64,000 nucleotides of DNA from Gordionus sp. m RMFG-2023. Lineage: Eukaryota; Nematomorpha; Gordioida; Chordodea; Parachordodidae. Under the pieces are notes generated by a model. The model saw only the letters and a program-made list of their open reading frames with translations, was not told where the DNA came from and ran no database searches. Made by a program: the position numbers and the translations under genes. Position 1 is the stretch's first letter. Each line of letters begins with the position of its first letter. Positions 34,001 to 46,000 of the stretch are shown here, in pieces. The stretch lies in contig NC_088775.1 of NCBI RefSeq assembly GCF_954871325.1, positions 60,551,561 to 60,615,560 on the forward strand, given 5' to 3'.

Positions 34001-37000
34001 TGCTAAAGATCCAATTTTAAGAAGAGTAAAAATATTATTAAATGGTACAAATATACAAAATCAAGCACCAGAATTACAAGCTTTTAGAACAAGAATAGAT
34101 ATAATAGAAAATGATGACGGTATCCTATTTTGGAATGGTCGCTTAATAATTCCATATTCACTACAAAAACAAGTTTTACAGATATTACATACAGGTCATC
34201 CCGATATTACATCGATGAAATCCATTACGAGACATTATATATGGTGGGAAAAATTAGATAAAGATGTCGAAAAATTAGTCAACCGCTGTATTGGGTGTCA
34301 AAAACATCGCAGAGATATACCAGAAGTTGCCGTATACCCATAGAATCCGCCAGCACATCCCTGGGAAAGGGTACATTTAGATTTTGCCTGACCACTAGAC
34401 GGATTTTATTGGTTGGTAGGAATCGATGCATATTCAAAATGGATAGAGATCGATAGAATCAAAGATACCACAAGTAAAAAATTAATAAATAGATTAGAAA
34501 AATGGCTTACACGATATGGTGTTCCACGTCAAATTGTCACAGACAATGGTCCACAATTCATTTCAAATGAATTTTACAAATGGTGCAAAAATAAGAATAT
34601 ACAACACATAAAAACTACACCATACCATCCGAGAAGTAACGGATTAGTTGAAAGATGCATACAAACTATAAAAAATCGGTATTTTGCTAATAGAGAACAA
34701 TTAAATGATGGGGAAAATGCCTTAATGAAGTATTAGTTACATATAGAAATTCCAAACATTCCTCAACGGGCCGAATACCTGCCAAACTATTTATGGGGAG
34801 AAGACTAAATACTTTATTAGACTGGGTGAAACCATCAATTACTGAAAAATTAGAAACCTCTGTAGTAAAACACGATCAGTTAAACAAAGGCATACATAGA
34901 GATTTTGGAGAAAACGAATTAGTTTGGATAAAAAATCCACTTGAAAAAGGATGGCATGAAGGAAAAATAATAAATCAACAAGCAAAATTCTCGTATAACG
35001 TAGAAGAAAAAGATAAAATAGTACGAAAACACGCAGATCAACTACGAATAAGGGAAGAACCAGACGAAACCAAATCAATAATACCAATTGAACCAAGTCA
35101 AAAAGGAAGGCAATCGCGTTATCCAACAAGGGAACGAAAGCCAACAAAAAGATTAATAGATGAACTTGAACTTGGTAATAAAAAGATTGATAGACGATCT
35201 TAACTTGGTGGGAAAGAAGATATGTTATATTTGAATGTTTATATATATTTTAAAAGGTTACGCTATTTGAATTATATATTTCTTACATTTTATATTATCT
35301 TATGGAGGTCAATGTAATTGCATATTAGTAGTAGTTAAATGACATAATTATAAAAGACTATATATAGGAAACAATTTTATAATAAAGAATTTATTGTTTT
35401 GACCATAAAATCTACCAATACAATGGACTTGATAATGATACTCCGGTGGGAGATCCATCGGGATTGATATTCCAGTGGGAGATCAGAATTTGGATATCTG
35501 TCGATTTGATAATTTGGTGTGAGGAATACTCCGGTGGGATATTCGATATTGATTTGATACACTGGTGGGAGATCAAGATACTTTGGCCCTGATAGCGATA
35601 CACTGGTGATCGATAAATGAAATTGATCAGAAATACATATATAAATCAGATAAAAATAGATAGCATGAGTAATAATAAAGTGGAGATAGATAGTGAAGGA
35701 GCTTACCACCAGAAAAGGTGAAAGCCAAAATGAAAAAAAATTTATGTATGATCCATTAAAAAGAATTACTCGTCCTTTGAGTTGAATGCATTATTCTTCT
35801 TATTATATATATATATTATTTTATTCATATAATGGCCGACAACAAGCCAATCGGGAATAAATAAATGTTTCTAAATAATCCTCACATATTATTTTATATA
35901 TTAGGATTAATTTTATATCATAATTCTTTTTATTTCTTGTAATATATTTACTAAATCTTAATTGTTTTATATATATTTTTATTTTTTATTTATATGTAAG
36001 GCTGAAATAAAAAATAAGTAACAATATTTATATAACAAATAAGTAAAATATTTATAAGAATTAAATAAAAGCTCTGGTATATTTTACAATAAACGAAATA
36101 TAATAATATTAAAATGTAATATATTTTTTACATAAGAAGTAAAATATGTAGACTGCTGATAATGCAATGGTCTGCTGATAGTGAGCTTGATTCAATAATA
36201 ATATATCCTTGCTCACGGCTCAAAATCAATAGCATTTGACTAAATCTCGCTTTTGCCACAAAAGGTTTGGTGTTACAAAAGTGGAACATAGGAGTGAGAA
36301 TTTTTCTTTTTATATTGCTAAAATAAAATAATATCGAAAGATATTAATATAATTGTATTAAAATTTACTTCTGATTCGGTTTTCCTTGCATTTTGGTCCA
36401 TGATATAAAAATCATAAATTCCCAAAACAGAAAAAGAAGCAGAATTAGAATTAGAATGAATAATATTATATTAAATTGCTAAATGATATAAAATGAATAA
36501 ATTATTAAACATTTACTTATAAATCGGTTTTGAACATTTAGAAAGAAAAGAATTTCTAAAATTGTGCTTAAGGTTTAAATTTCCACCAAGGTTAACTTAA
36601 CAATTTTCTCATTAATGGTGGTCATTTGCCCAGATATTCAAGAATCTCACTTAATTTTATTTCTTCTAATAATTTTCTTTCTACCAACATCACTAAAAAT
36701 GCTTCTAAATAATCCTGCTCAATATTTGCTAGCAGTCTATTTTTAATTTGCTAAAGATTCGTTCATAATTTCCTTGTGAAAACGATAAAGTGAGTAGAAA
36801 TTCATAATCATATACTATATATAAATTGGTATATGCATATGTATACATGTCTCAGATACAGATATCAAACACTACTTGCATTTTATATTGCATTTGGTTA
36901 AAAAATCTCCGTTGCAACTTTCTTTCATAGAATCTTGAAATCTTTCACCTTCTGAAGTGTAATCACTATGATAAATCAAATTATCTGTACTCTTCTTCAA

Positions 37001-40000
37001 GCCAATGAGTAAATTGTTATTTATAGAGAATGAAATTAGGTCTTCTCGCAGTTTATCCCTATCAAGCCTTATTTAGTTATATCTTCCCTATTAATTTTAT
37101 CAAAACTAGGATGGAAATATAGAGCGTCAGTTATTAAATGTTGATTTTTCGAAAATCTTTCTGTAAAACCAGTTACTATCTAATCAATGATATCGCGAAA
37201 CACTTAAATTCTGTAAATTTGAATAGTCATTTGGACGTTCATCTGAACATTCCTCAAAATGAAGCTTATCAATTCCTTTAATACTTTTAGGGGTAGGAAG
37301 AATTGTTATATTTAATCTTATTAACATCTTCTCTTCTTCTTGAGAAATATTTATATGAAATCCTATATCTAACTATTTTATTCTTTTTGCACCTATGATT
37401 TCAGGATTTCTATCTGCAATATTTGTCGAGGGAATCTTCTTTTTATGACTAATTCTACACTGTGGTATTTCAGTTTTCATGAAGCTTTTTAAATTTTTGA
37501 ACCAATAAGCTGGTTATTCACACCTCCATTTGTCCAAACTTTCATTTTTTTTATAAAATTCATTAAAAAAAAATTCCTGTATCACATTAGGTGCACCATC
37601 AAGAGATTCTTCAATTATATTATTTAATTGTAGCCCTTGTTTAGAGAAACAAGAACTTAAATCAAAAAGTCCTTTACCTGAAGAATTACTCATTTTAACT
37701 ACTACAAAAAGGTTTACTGTAATTTCTCCTTTTACCGCAAACAAATTGTTTGATCATATATGTTTATATCCTGAGTGCTGTCCATCTGTATGCGGAATCT
37801 TTTATATGTTAATTGTTCCTTAATTCTCTTTCTAAGCGTGTATAGAATTTCATCAATAACTTTGCTAACGGTCATTTTGGTTAATAAGGTAATTAAGTAA
37901 CCACTCCCCTTGGAATGTAACTTGCTGAGAGTTTAAGTTTTTCCTTCCTATGTTTGTTTCCTTGAATAGCTTTATTTAATTGATAATTCCGGATTAGATC
38001 ATAATTAGATAGGTGACGTATCAGTTCTAAAAAATTTCAATGATTTAAACTAATTCTTAAAAATTTTATAAGGTTTCATTACAATCAGAACCTCTATATG
38101 GCATATTTTAATGCCCTAATAGCTTAACAATTTCAAGTATTATTATCATTTGAAGAAAATGATATTGGAATATTTGGTGAAATTGTATTATCATGTAAAA
38201 TAAAGAAGAATCTGGAGTCTCTGAGCATGTTAAATATGCTTTTTTGTGGTTTGAGCATGAGAAAAATCAGATATATTAGAACATGGACCAAAATTTATAA
38301 TGAGTGAGTATACTTGTAATAAACATAAAGATGGATGCCTTTTTTTATATGTGATTTATGTGGACATTTTATGGTATGAATTACAATGCCACGCAACTTT
38401 GTATTATTACCTTTTTTGGAGCATAAAGGAGACTCTAAAGAAGTTTCAAAGAATGAAGATGTTTTTGATAAATTTATAGTAGCTATATTGAAGAAAGACA
38501 ACTTGCAGTTTTGGATTTTCACTAGCTATCTTATTCTTTACAAGAATTATCATCAAGTTTTTCTGCTCCACTTTTGTATTTTCTTATTTTTAATATATAT
38601 TATATGCATGATAATATAAAAAATATAGATTTTAATTTTAAAATTAGAATTTATATTTAATAAAATGATATTTAATAAAATAGCTATCAAGGTTATCTAT
38701 ATATTTCTTTATAATTAATGATCTATGTCAGATAAAATGTTGTTGTTATGTTTGAATGATAAGATAATTAATAATCAATATATTTTAAATAAAAATTTCA
38801 CTCTAAGCCCAGAAAAATCCTTAAACATTTACATTGGATTATGTTTGTGAAACAAATATGGCTCATTTTAGTTTGGAGGAGGGGATATTATAAATTTCCT
38901 TAATACTTAGTTCTGGGTTAGAATAGTTTATTCATTTTAACTTGATAAATAAAATGAATATGAAGAAATTTAATTTTTTTTTATATTAAAAATCCATCTT
39001 ATTTTATATGAATGATATATAAACATATATATTTTATATTAATTATTAATATAATTATTTTTATGGGGTTTGGTTTTGCTTGTGTAGTTTATTACTTTCA
39101 TTTCGGTTCATTTTTAATAAATGTTTATATTTTATTAATAATTTTGTGTTTTCTTTATATCTATAATTATTGCACAAATTAATAATAATATTTACTTGCG
39201 GCTATTTATTTTAAGACAATAAATGGTTTTATTTTTAAATAAATGGAATGAACGAATTTTATATATAGAGATTATAATTTCACCAGATAATTAAATTAAT
39301 ATTTAATAATTATTTTAATTTATAATATTTAAAAAAATGTATTGAACAATGACATATATAATACCTAAACTGACGATTCATTCATTAAAAGTGTACATCA
39401 ATGCAAATCAGTGGTTACACTAATCATTATTAAAATTTTAAACGAGAGCCTAATTTATTCCTATATCTGATGCAAACTATTAAAGAATTACCTGATCATC
39501 GAGATAATAAGGAAGCAAGTTATCAATTTATTAGTAGTTTTTAACGTAAGAATAATAACTATATGTGTTACCAAAATGGCGGGTCCAGCTGATTTGCTTT
39601 TAACGACGCTTGAAAATGCATTTTAATGAATGAATCGTCAGTCTAGGTATTATATATGTCATTGGTATTGAACATATTTAGATTTTATGCCAATTTTTTT
39701 AAAAAAATTCGAGGCCCCCAAATTTGTAAAATCTTGAGGCCCTTGGGAGATTTTCCCACTAGGCTTACTGGCCAGTCTGCCCCTGATCTGCAGAATATAA
39801 TGTGAGTCAAAAAATGTATGGCAGTGAAATATTTTTCTTTATATGCAAGGTCAACCATTTCATCTAAAATCTTCTAGAGTTGCTGTAATAGCATAATTTA
39901 AAGGGGGCAAGATAGGATTTAATTTTATTTATTCTCATTTTTTAGTGTTGTTAATTGCTTTTAGAAAGTACAAGTTGCATTTAAAAAGGGTAGCCAGTTG

Positions 40001-43000
40001 CAGTTACTAGTTATAGTAATTGGTTAGTTATATTTCTAAAGAGTGTCACAATGAGGAGATTTGTCATTGTGAATCAAAACCTAAATATAAAAAGAAATTA
40101 ATAATAATTAGGAATGTTGAAAGTAAGGCTTTTGAGACCTAAAATAAAAAAAGAAAATATATATATATATAAAAAGAAATTAATAATAATTAGGAATCAC
40201 GAAATCATGAAATCAATTTATCTCTTTATTCAAAATTATAACATTATCAAATTAACAAAATTATATAAGTAAAAATAATAAAAAAGATTAATAAAAAATA
40301 AAATACAAAAAAGTTAATAATTATAAAAGATCATTTTGTATGGTAAAAATTGGCCTTTTTATACTCTTTTCAATCTTCTTATAACTAATATTCATAACTA
40401 TTCAAATATAATATTTTTATCACGTGTTATAATAATAAATCCAAAAGAATTCTTTATGCAAATTAAATATAAAGTACAACAAAATCCAAAAGAATTCTTT
40501 ATGCAAATTAAATCTAACATTTACAACACCTCCCTACTTAAATTAGACCCAACATTCTGCGAATAATCAATCTTCTTTCGATCTCGACTTATTCTTCTTA
40601 ATCTTTGATGTCTTCTAAGTTCTAACGAAGGCTGACTCTTGTCTAGTATTCTTAGTTTCGAACGACCGTTTGTATCCGATTGTCGCTTGAAATTTTTGGA
40701 TTCTATCTTCTGTCGCTTGTCACCCTGTGAAACGATCAGCTTTTTATCTCTGTAGGCCACTGCGAACTTGATACACGCCTGTTTTCCACTATCCACGATT
40801 GATGAACGATTATCGATGACATCCAGTTTCTTTTCCTCTCTTGTTTTTTGCTAGTCTGTCTTAATCTTTTTTACAATTTATCGTAGCTTGTTTCCTATCA
40901 TTCTCTTGTAATCGATTGGTTGTTGCCTCTAATTCTTGTAATCGTATCTATCTTTTAGACTTCCGGGTCTTCTACGACAGTTTGCCCTTGCTGAGATATC
41001 GGGTAATCACATCTAATCTACTTCTACCTAAAATAATCTATTTAAATAACTTCTGAAATATTTTATCACTTTTTATATTTATTCTCAAATATAAACTACC
41101 TAATACAATTATACTAATAAAATATATAAATATACCAACTTCATCCTAATGTCTACATTTATCTCCTCTAATCTAATTCTGCCTTTAATAAATGGCGTAA
41201 ATTATACTAAATCTTACATTTATAATACGTAACAAAAATATATATAATAAATTATAAAAATATATCAAATTCTATCACCCCTCTCCCCTTAATGAAGCCT
41301 AGACCCATATTTTCATTGAAAAATTTACTTGTACTCATCCTTTAGCTATTGATCCTCATCTTCTTTTCAGCCATGTCTATACTAAATTTATATCTAAAAA
41401 TCCTATTCTAAAATATATATCAAAATCTATCTTTTAAAAAAATTATCATTGTGTATTTATTTCCTCATGTACTCTTTGACACTCAAGTCTTTAAAAAAAA
41501 ACTGCTGAAATATATAAATCTCTTTTCATACATACCTTGTTGAGAAATCAATGACATCTAATATAAAAGTTTTCATACTAACGTTTATGAACAACCCTTT
41601 AACTCTAATCACTATGGTTTTCACCCCACGTCTTTGAAGAACTTACGAACTCTAATCATTATAATTTTTCGCACAACCGTTCTTGAAAACTGATATGTAT
41701 ATTTCTTAAGCATGTTTTTCTTTCTGTTATTATTAGAATAATGTTCCATAATTGATCTCAAATCTTATTTATGATTCAAAAAAATAAAAATCCGATCTCT
41801 AATTGAGCTCGATTGCGGCATATCTAATGACGAAAGCCGTTTCTCTTTATGAAGATTTTTGGTTAATCTACAACCTAATATACTACATTCACATTAATCC
41901 TTGAGGCTGTTTTATCTCTCACAGCCCTTAAAATAAAAGTTAAACGTAAATCTTCAATAAGAATTTTATCAACTATTTCCTAACAATAAATTTATATTCT
42001 ACTCTTATTCACCGAATTTTTAAATTATTATATCTTAGCAAACTATTAGTTTAATATTAACTTTCGCAATTTCTTTTTCTTTGTCATAGTTATTTCTAGT
42101 AATGGTTTTTAGTTTACCAGTAACTTCTAAATATAAAATTCCTAATTATCACCTTTAAATAACTAAACACAATTATATCTTATCTACTATGAATACCTTT
42201 GTCTTTAATTTTAGATTTTATATTCCTACATAAACCTAATCTTATCAAAATAATTTCTCTTTTTCAACCTACATTTTAAATATCATCTTGTCAAATTCAT
42301 ATTTTTCTTACCCCTTTTCCGTTTTGAATTTCTTTCTTTTGTATGGAGTTTGGTTGGCATTAGACTGAAAGTTGTAATGGTCCTGTCGCCTCCTCTCTTT
42401 AACACCATTGTCACAATGAGGAGATTTGTCATTGTGAATCAAAACCTAAATATAAAAAGAAATTAATAATAATTAGGAATGTTTAAAGTAAGGCTTTTGA
42501 GACCTAAAATAAAAAAAGAAAACAAATATATATATAAAAAGAAATTAATAATAATTAGGAATCACGAAATCATGAAATCAATTTATCTCTTTATTCAAAA
42601 TTATAACATTATCAAATTAACAAAATTATAAAAGTAAAAATAATAAAAAAGATTAATAAAAAATAAAATTAAAAAAATAAAATACAAAAAAGTTAATAAT
42701 TATAAAAGATCATTTTGTATGGTAAAAATTGGCCTTTTTATACTCTTTTCAATCTTCTTATAACTATATTCATAACTATTCAAATATAATATTTTTATCA
42801 CGCGTTATAATAATAAATCCAAAAGAATTTTTTATGCAAATTAAATATAAAGTACAACAAAATCCAAAAGAATTCTTTATGCAAATTAAATCTAACATTT
42901 ACAACAATGAGTTTTTTAAAAAAATTGTCTTTACCTCCATTCATATATAGCAGAAACCTGCAAGCTCCGAACTCTGTTCGAAAAGGTCCAAAAAATGGCA

Positions 43001-46000
43001 TGATCTTGAAAATTCGGAATCATGTATAAAAGAAAAAATCCGGATTTAGCTAAGTTTATTTAAAAAGTATACATCAATTAATTAATCAGTTCCAAATTGT
43101 TGAAAAAAGATATATGGCTTTATTATTCATTTACTGCTCATATTTCAATTTCCCCAGCAATCAAAATATTTTTGAACTTACAGGTCAGGTCAGGCCGTAA
43201 ACGATCAAAATTAAAAATCTGGAAGGCCAAAAAATTATGGGATGTTTGATAGTAATTAAATCCGAGCTTGCCATAATATTTAGACCTCCGGGTCTCTGGT
43301 ATATATTTTTAAAGCTCTGTACTGATCGATTGAGTCCGATATGAACAGGTCAGATATTCTCTGGGACTTGGTGTGATTCGGATTTTATTTTAAAATTTAT
43401 TTTGGTCCAAACTCGGACCTCGACAATATTTTAAATGATCTTGATTTCCTAATGTTTTTTAGAATATTATTTTTAAGAATAATATCAAATTTTTTTTTAT
43501 TGTCCTTCAACGCTTATAATTTTCTACTTTCATTGAAATATCGTACTTTTTCCTCAGATGAATAAAAAAAATTTTATAAAAAAAAATTTGGACTCGGATT
43601 CTTGAAAAAAAATACTGGCATTGGGTTGATTGGGCAAGAATTTTTAAATTTTTTCTCGGATTAGGACGGACCTGAAAAATAGGCTTATTGCAGGGCTTTA
43701 ATATATACGAAATATTGGTGATAATGAAAATTATCAGTTTCCAAATTGACTTAGATGTCAGTTTTGCAAGAAATTATTTCTTCGGGGTAGTTTTGCATTT
43801 ACAGTAGAGATCTGCAAAGTTAAGCCGGCCTAATTCTATTTAAAATAATCGGGTTCGGGCCGGGCCTAATATTTTTAAGAAAAATTTGGGCCAGGTCGGG
43901 TCGGACCTTGGAATTTTTTTTAAATATATCTAAATTTATCAATTTTATATTAAATTTTATATTTAAAATAAAAATATTTGATTTTATTTATTGAAATTAA
44001 ACGACATATAACATATGTCTTTTATTTTAAGTAATTATAAAAATGAATTTCTATATTTAAATAAATTCGAGCCGCTCCGGGTCGATAAATTTTTTAAAAA
44101 AAATTTCGGGTTCGGGCCGGGCCTGCAAAACTTTTTAAAAAAATTTCGGGCTGGGCCGGGCTTGAAAAATTAGGCCCGATGCAGATCACTAATTTACAGG
44201 CCTCTATAAGTAATTTTTTTAAAGATTATAATTTTAAAGAAAACTGATTAATTCTTATTATTTAACACTCACGAAAGATATGCTGTCCACAATTATGGCT
44301 TAGCTTTTTCACTCAAGAAACAAAATTCTCAAATAGCCAATATCCGTACCTACCCAAGTTTAACACCTATTGATGCGATCCGCAACCTCTACGGTCATAT
44401 AGTGGCCCAGGACCTGATTCAGGTCAAGATTTTACTGTATAAACCTTTAAAATTACGTATTATATACTATTTATTAAATTATTGATATATTTAAAAAGGA
44501 AACAACTAAAGTTAATTTATAACTAAAGTCTGAAATCGTTATTACAGGCTAAATTGTTTTATATCCTTTTTAATATAGGAACCCATCTTTTTATATTTAT
44601 TTGTTAACTTGAGATTGATCGTGATGTTTTAATAGATAATCAGAGCAAATTTTAAAAAAGATAAAAAAAATTTAAAAGATATATACTTCTTTAACATATT
44701 AAAATAGATTTAACCATAGACAAGTTGCGTTGCAGTATATTTTAGCTTACCATTCTACTGAGCCTTGCCAATAGCAAATTCTAATTAATTATTTTTATTT
44801 TTGTTGCGTTTTAACATCTATAAACTAGCATCGGATCCATGAAATTGGCCGAACTATTGGAAGCAATATTTTGAAACTTTTGATAAGTATAGTAACCATT
44901 TAAAAAGGAAAAAGTTAACAAGAATTAAAATTTTGGCTAACTCTACTCATAAAAATTAACTTGAAAGCATTGATTCAGAAAATTTATCTTAATATTTAGT
45001 GCTTCAATGTTTAGCAAGACAGTATAAAATATATAGAAAGATAAAACCTGTTAGCAAAATAATAAAAAATTGGCATCATGTTCATATCAAAACTGGAAAT
45101 ATAGGTGTACTAAATATTTAAAATTAATTATCAAAATAAGTTTTTGATGAATGATTATATTAGAATAAAAATTCTAAAATTTTTTGTGTAAAGAAGATTA
45201 AAAATTAAATAGCAATAGGACCATAATATCCAAAAATGTGTGAATTTTTACAGAAATTAAGTTTAGTATAAAATTGGAGGCTACTGAAAGCACATTTGGA
45301 ATATAATAAAAATTTAAAACCCAAGGGTTAAGAGTAATTTTTGGTATTATCACCTTATCACAAATTCTATATTTTAATTCCAATTTATAATTGTCTTTTT
45401 CTTTTAGATCACCCATTCCGACCCCACTGGCTATCGTTTTGAGTTGGTAGCTTATCTAACCAATCCAGCCGTCAATAAATTCAACAAACAGAACATCAAC
45501 AAATTGATAAACCTTAAAAATAACGCTAGTGTTACTGCTCTTGATTACAATCTTCCCACAACATCTTCCAAATTTTTGTTGTTCATCAATAACAGGTGCG
45601 TAAATTGTGTCGAGTTAAAGAAAGCATTAGACAGTGTTTATCAAGAATGCGTGGGAGACAAATATTCGAAGTACAATTTAACCGACGTTGATTGTGATAA
45701 GCAGGAAAGGGCGCTTAATTACTTTGCCTACATTGATCTCAAGGTAATTTATTTTATAATTTAAAAAAAAATAGAAGTTAATGCAATACATTGAAATTCA
45801 TAAGATTATTATTCAGGATATTGTTTTTTTTGTCCAAACTAAAGCGGTTACTGAGGGGATGTCTAGCTATTCATATTCTCGTTTTAGAAAAAGAAAGAAA
45901 TTATTGTTTTAAGATGATAATTCGAATATTAATATAGAACTCACTATTATATAATTTTTTTTATTTCCAAGCAAATAAATCAAAACATTTTTATAATTCC

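Larger units (their letters stand above)
30958..35410 (+). mobile_element. Ty3/gypsy LTR retrotransposon, young but broken
   Basis: A 4,453-bp element with 188-bp LTRs and a 5-bp duplication TCTAC (30953-30957, 35411-35415). Parts in order: gag region with a [13 protein letters not shown] zinc-knuckle-like motif (about 31.27-32.05 kb), aspartic protease with DTGSA (about 32.2 kb), reverse transcriptase with LPFGIATAP and YLDDV (about 32.6-33.4 kb), RNase H with the ETDAS motif (about 33.5-33.9 kb), integrase with an HPDITS zinc-binding region and TDNGPQF (about 34.0-34.75 kb), and a C-terminal tail to about 35.2 kb. The two LTRs differ at about three positions, so insertion was recent. It is broken, with several interruptions, and is treated as a fossil. 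Confidence 0.93.
30653..35740 (+). mobile_element. tRNA-headed SINE (~630 bp) split by an LTR element
   Basis: Its two halves are 30653-30957 and 35416-35740. The head holds a pol III A-box-like TGGACCAGTGG (30662-30672) and B-box-like GGTTCAATCCT (30703-30713), at a spacing normal for tRNA-derived promoters. The distal half has repeated GGTGGGAGATC motifs and ends in an A-rich tail. Identical 18-bp flanks indicate LINE-driven retroposition. The LTR element at 30958-35410 is inserted within it. An open frame in the left half on the - strand is incidental. Confidence 0.82.
40044..42906 (-). mobile_element. LTR retrotransposon with short interior, broken
   Basis: Direct repeats of 485 bp (40044-40528) and 498 bp (42409-42906), both TGTCACAATG ... 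TTACAACA, enclose about 1.9 kb. On the - strand the sequence inside the right repeat begins TGGTGTTAAAG (possible primer-binding site), and next to the left repeat is a purine tract AAGTAGGGAGG, so the element probably reads right to left. The interior has only coding scraps on the - strand, with no recognisable reverse transcriptase or integrase. It is strongly deleted or non-autonomous; superfamily is uncertain (Ty1/copia-like by its signals). The flanks AAGAG and ATGAG could be a decayed 5-bp duplication. Confidence 0.78.
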
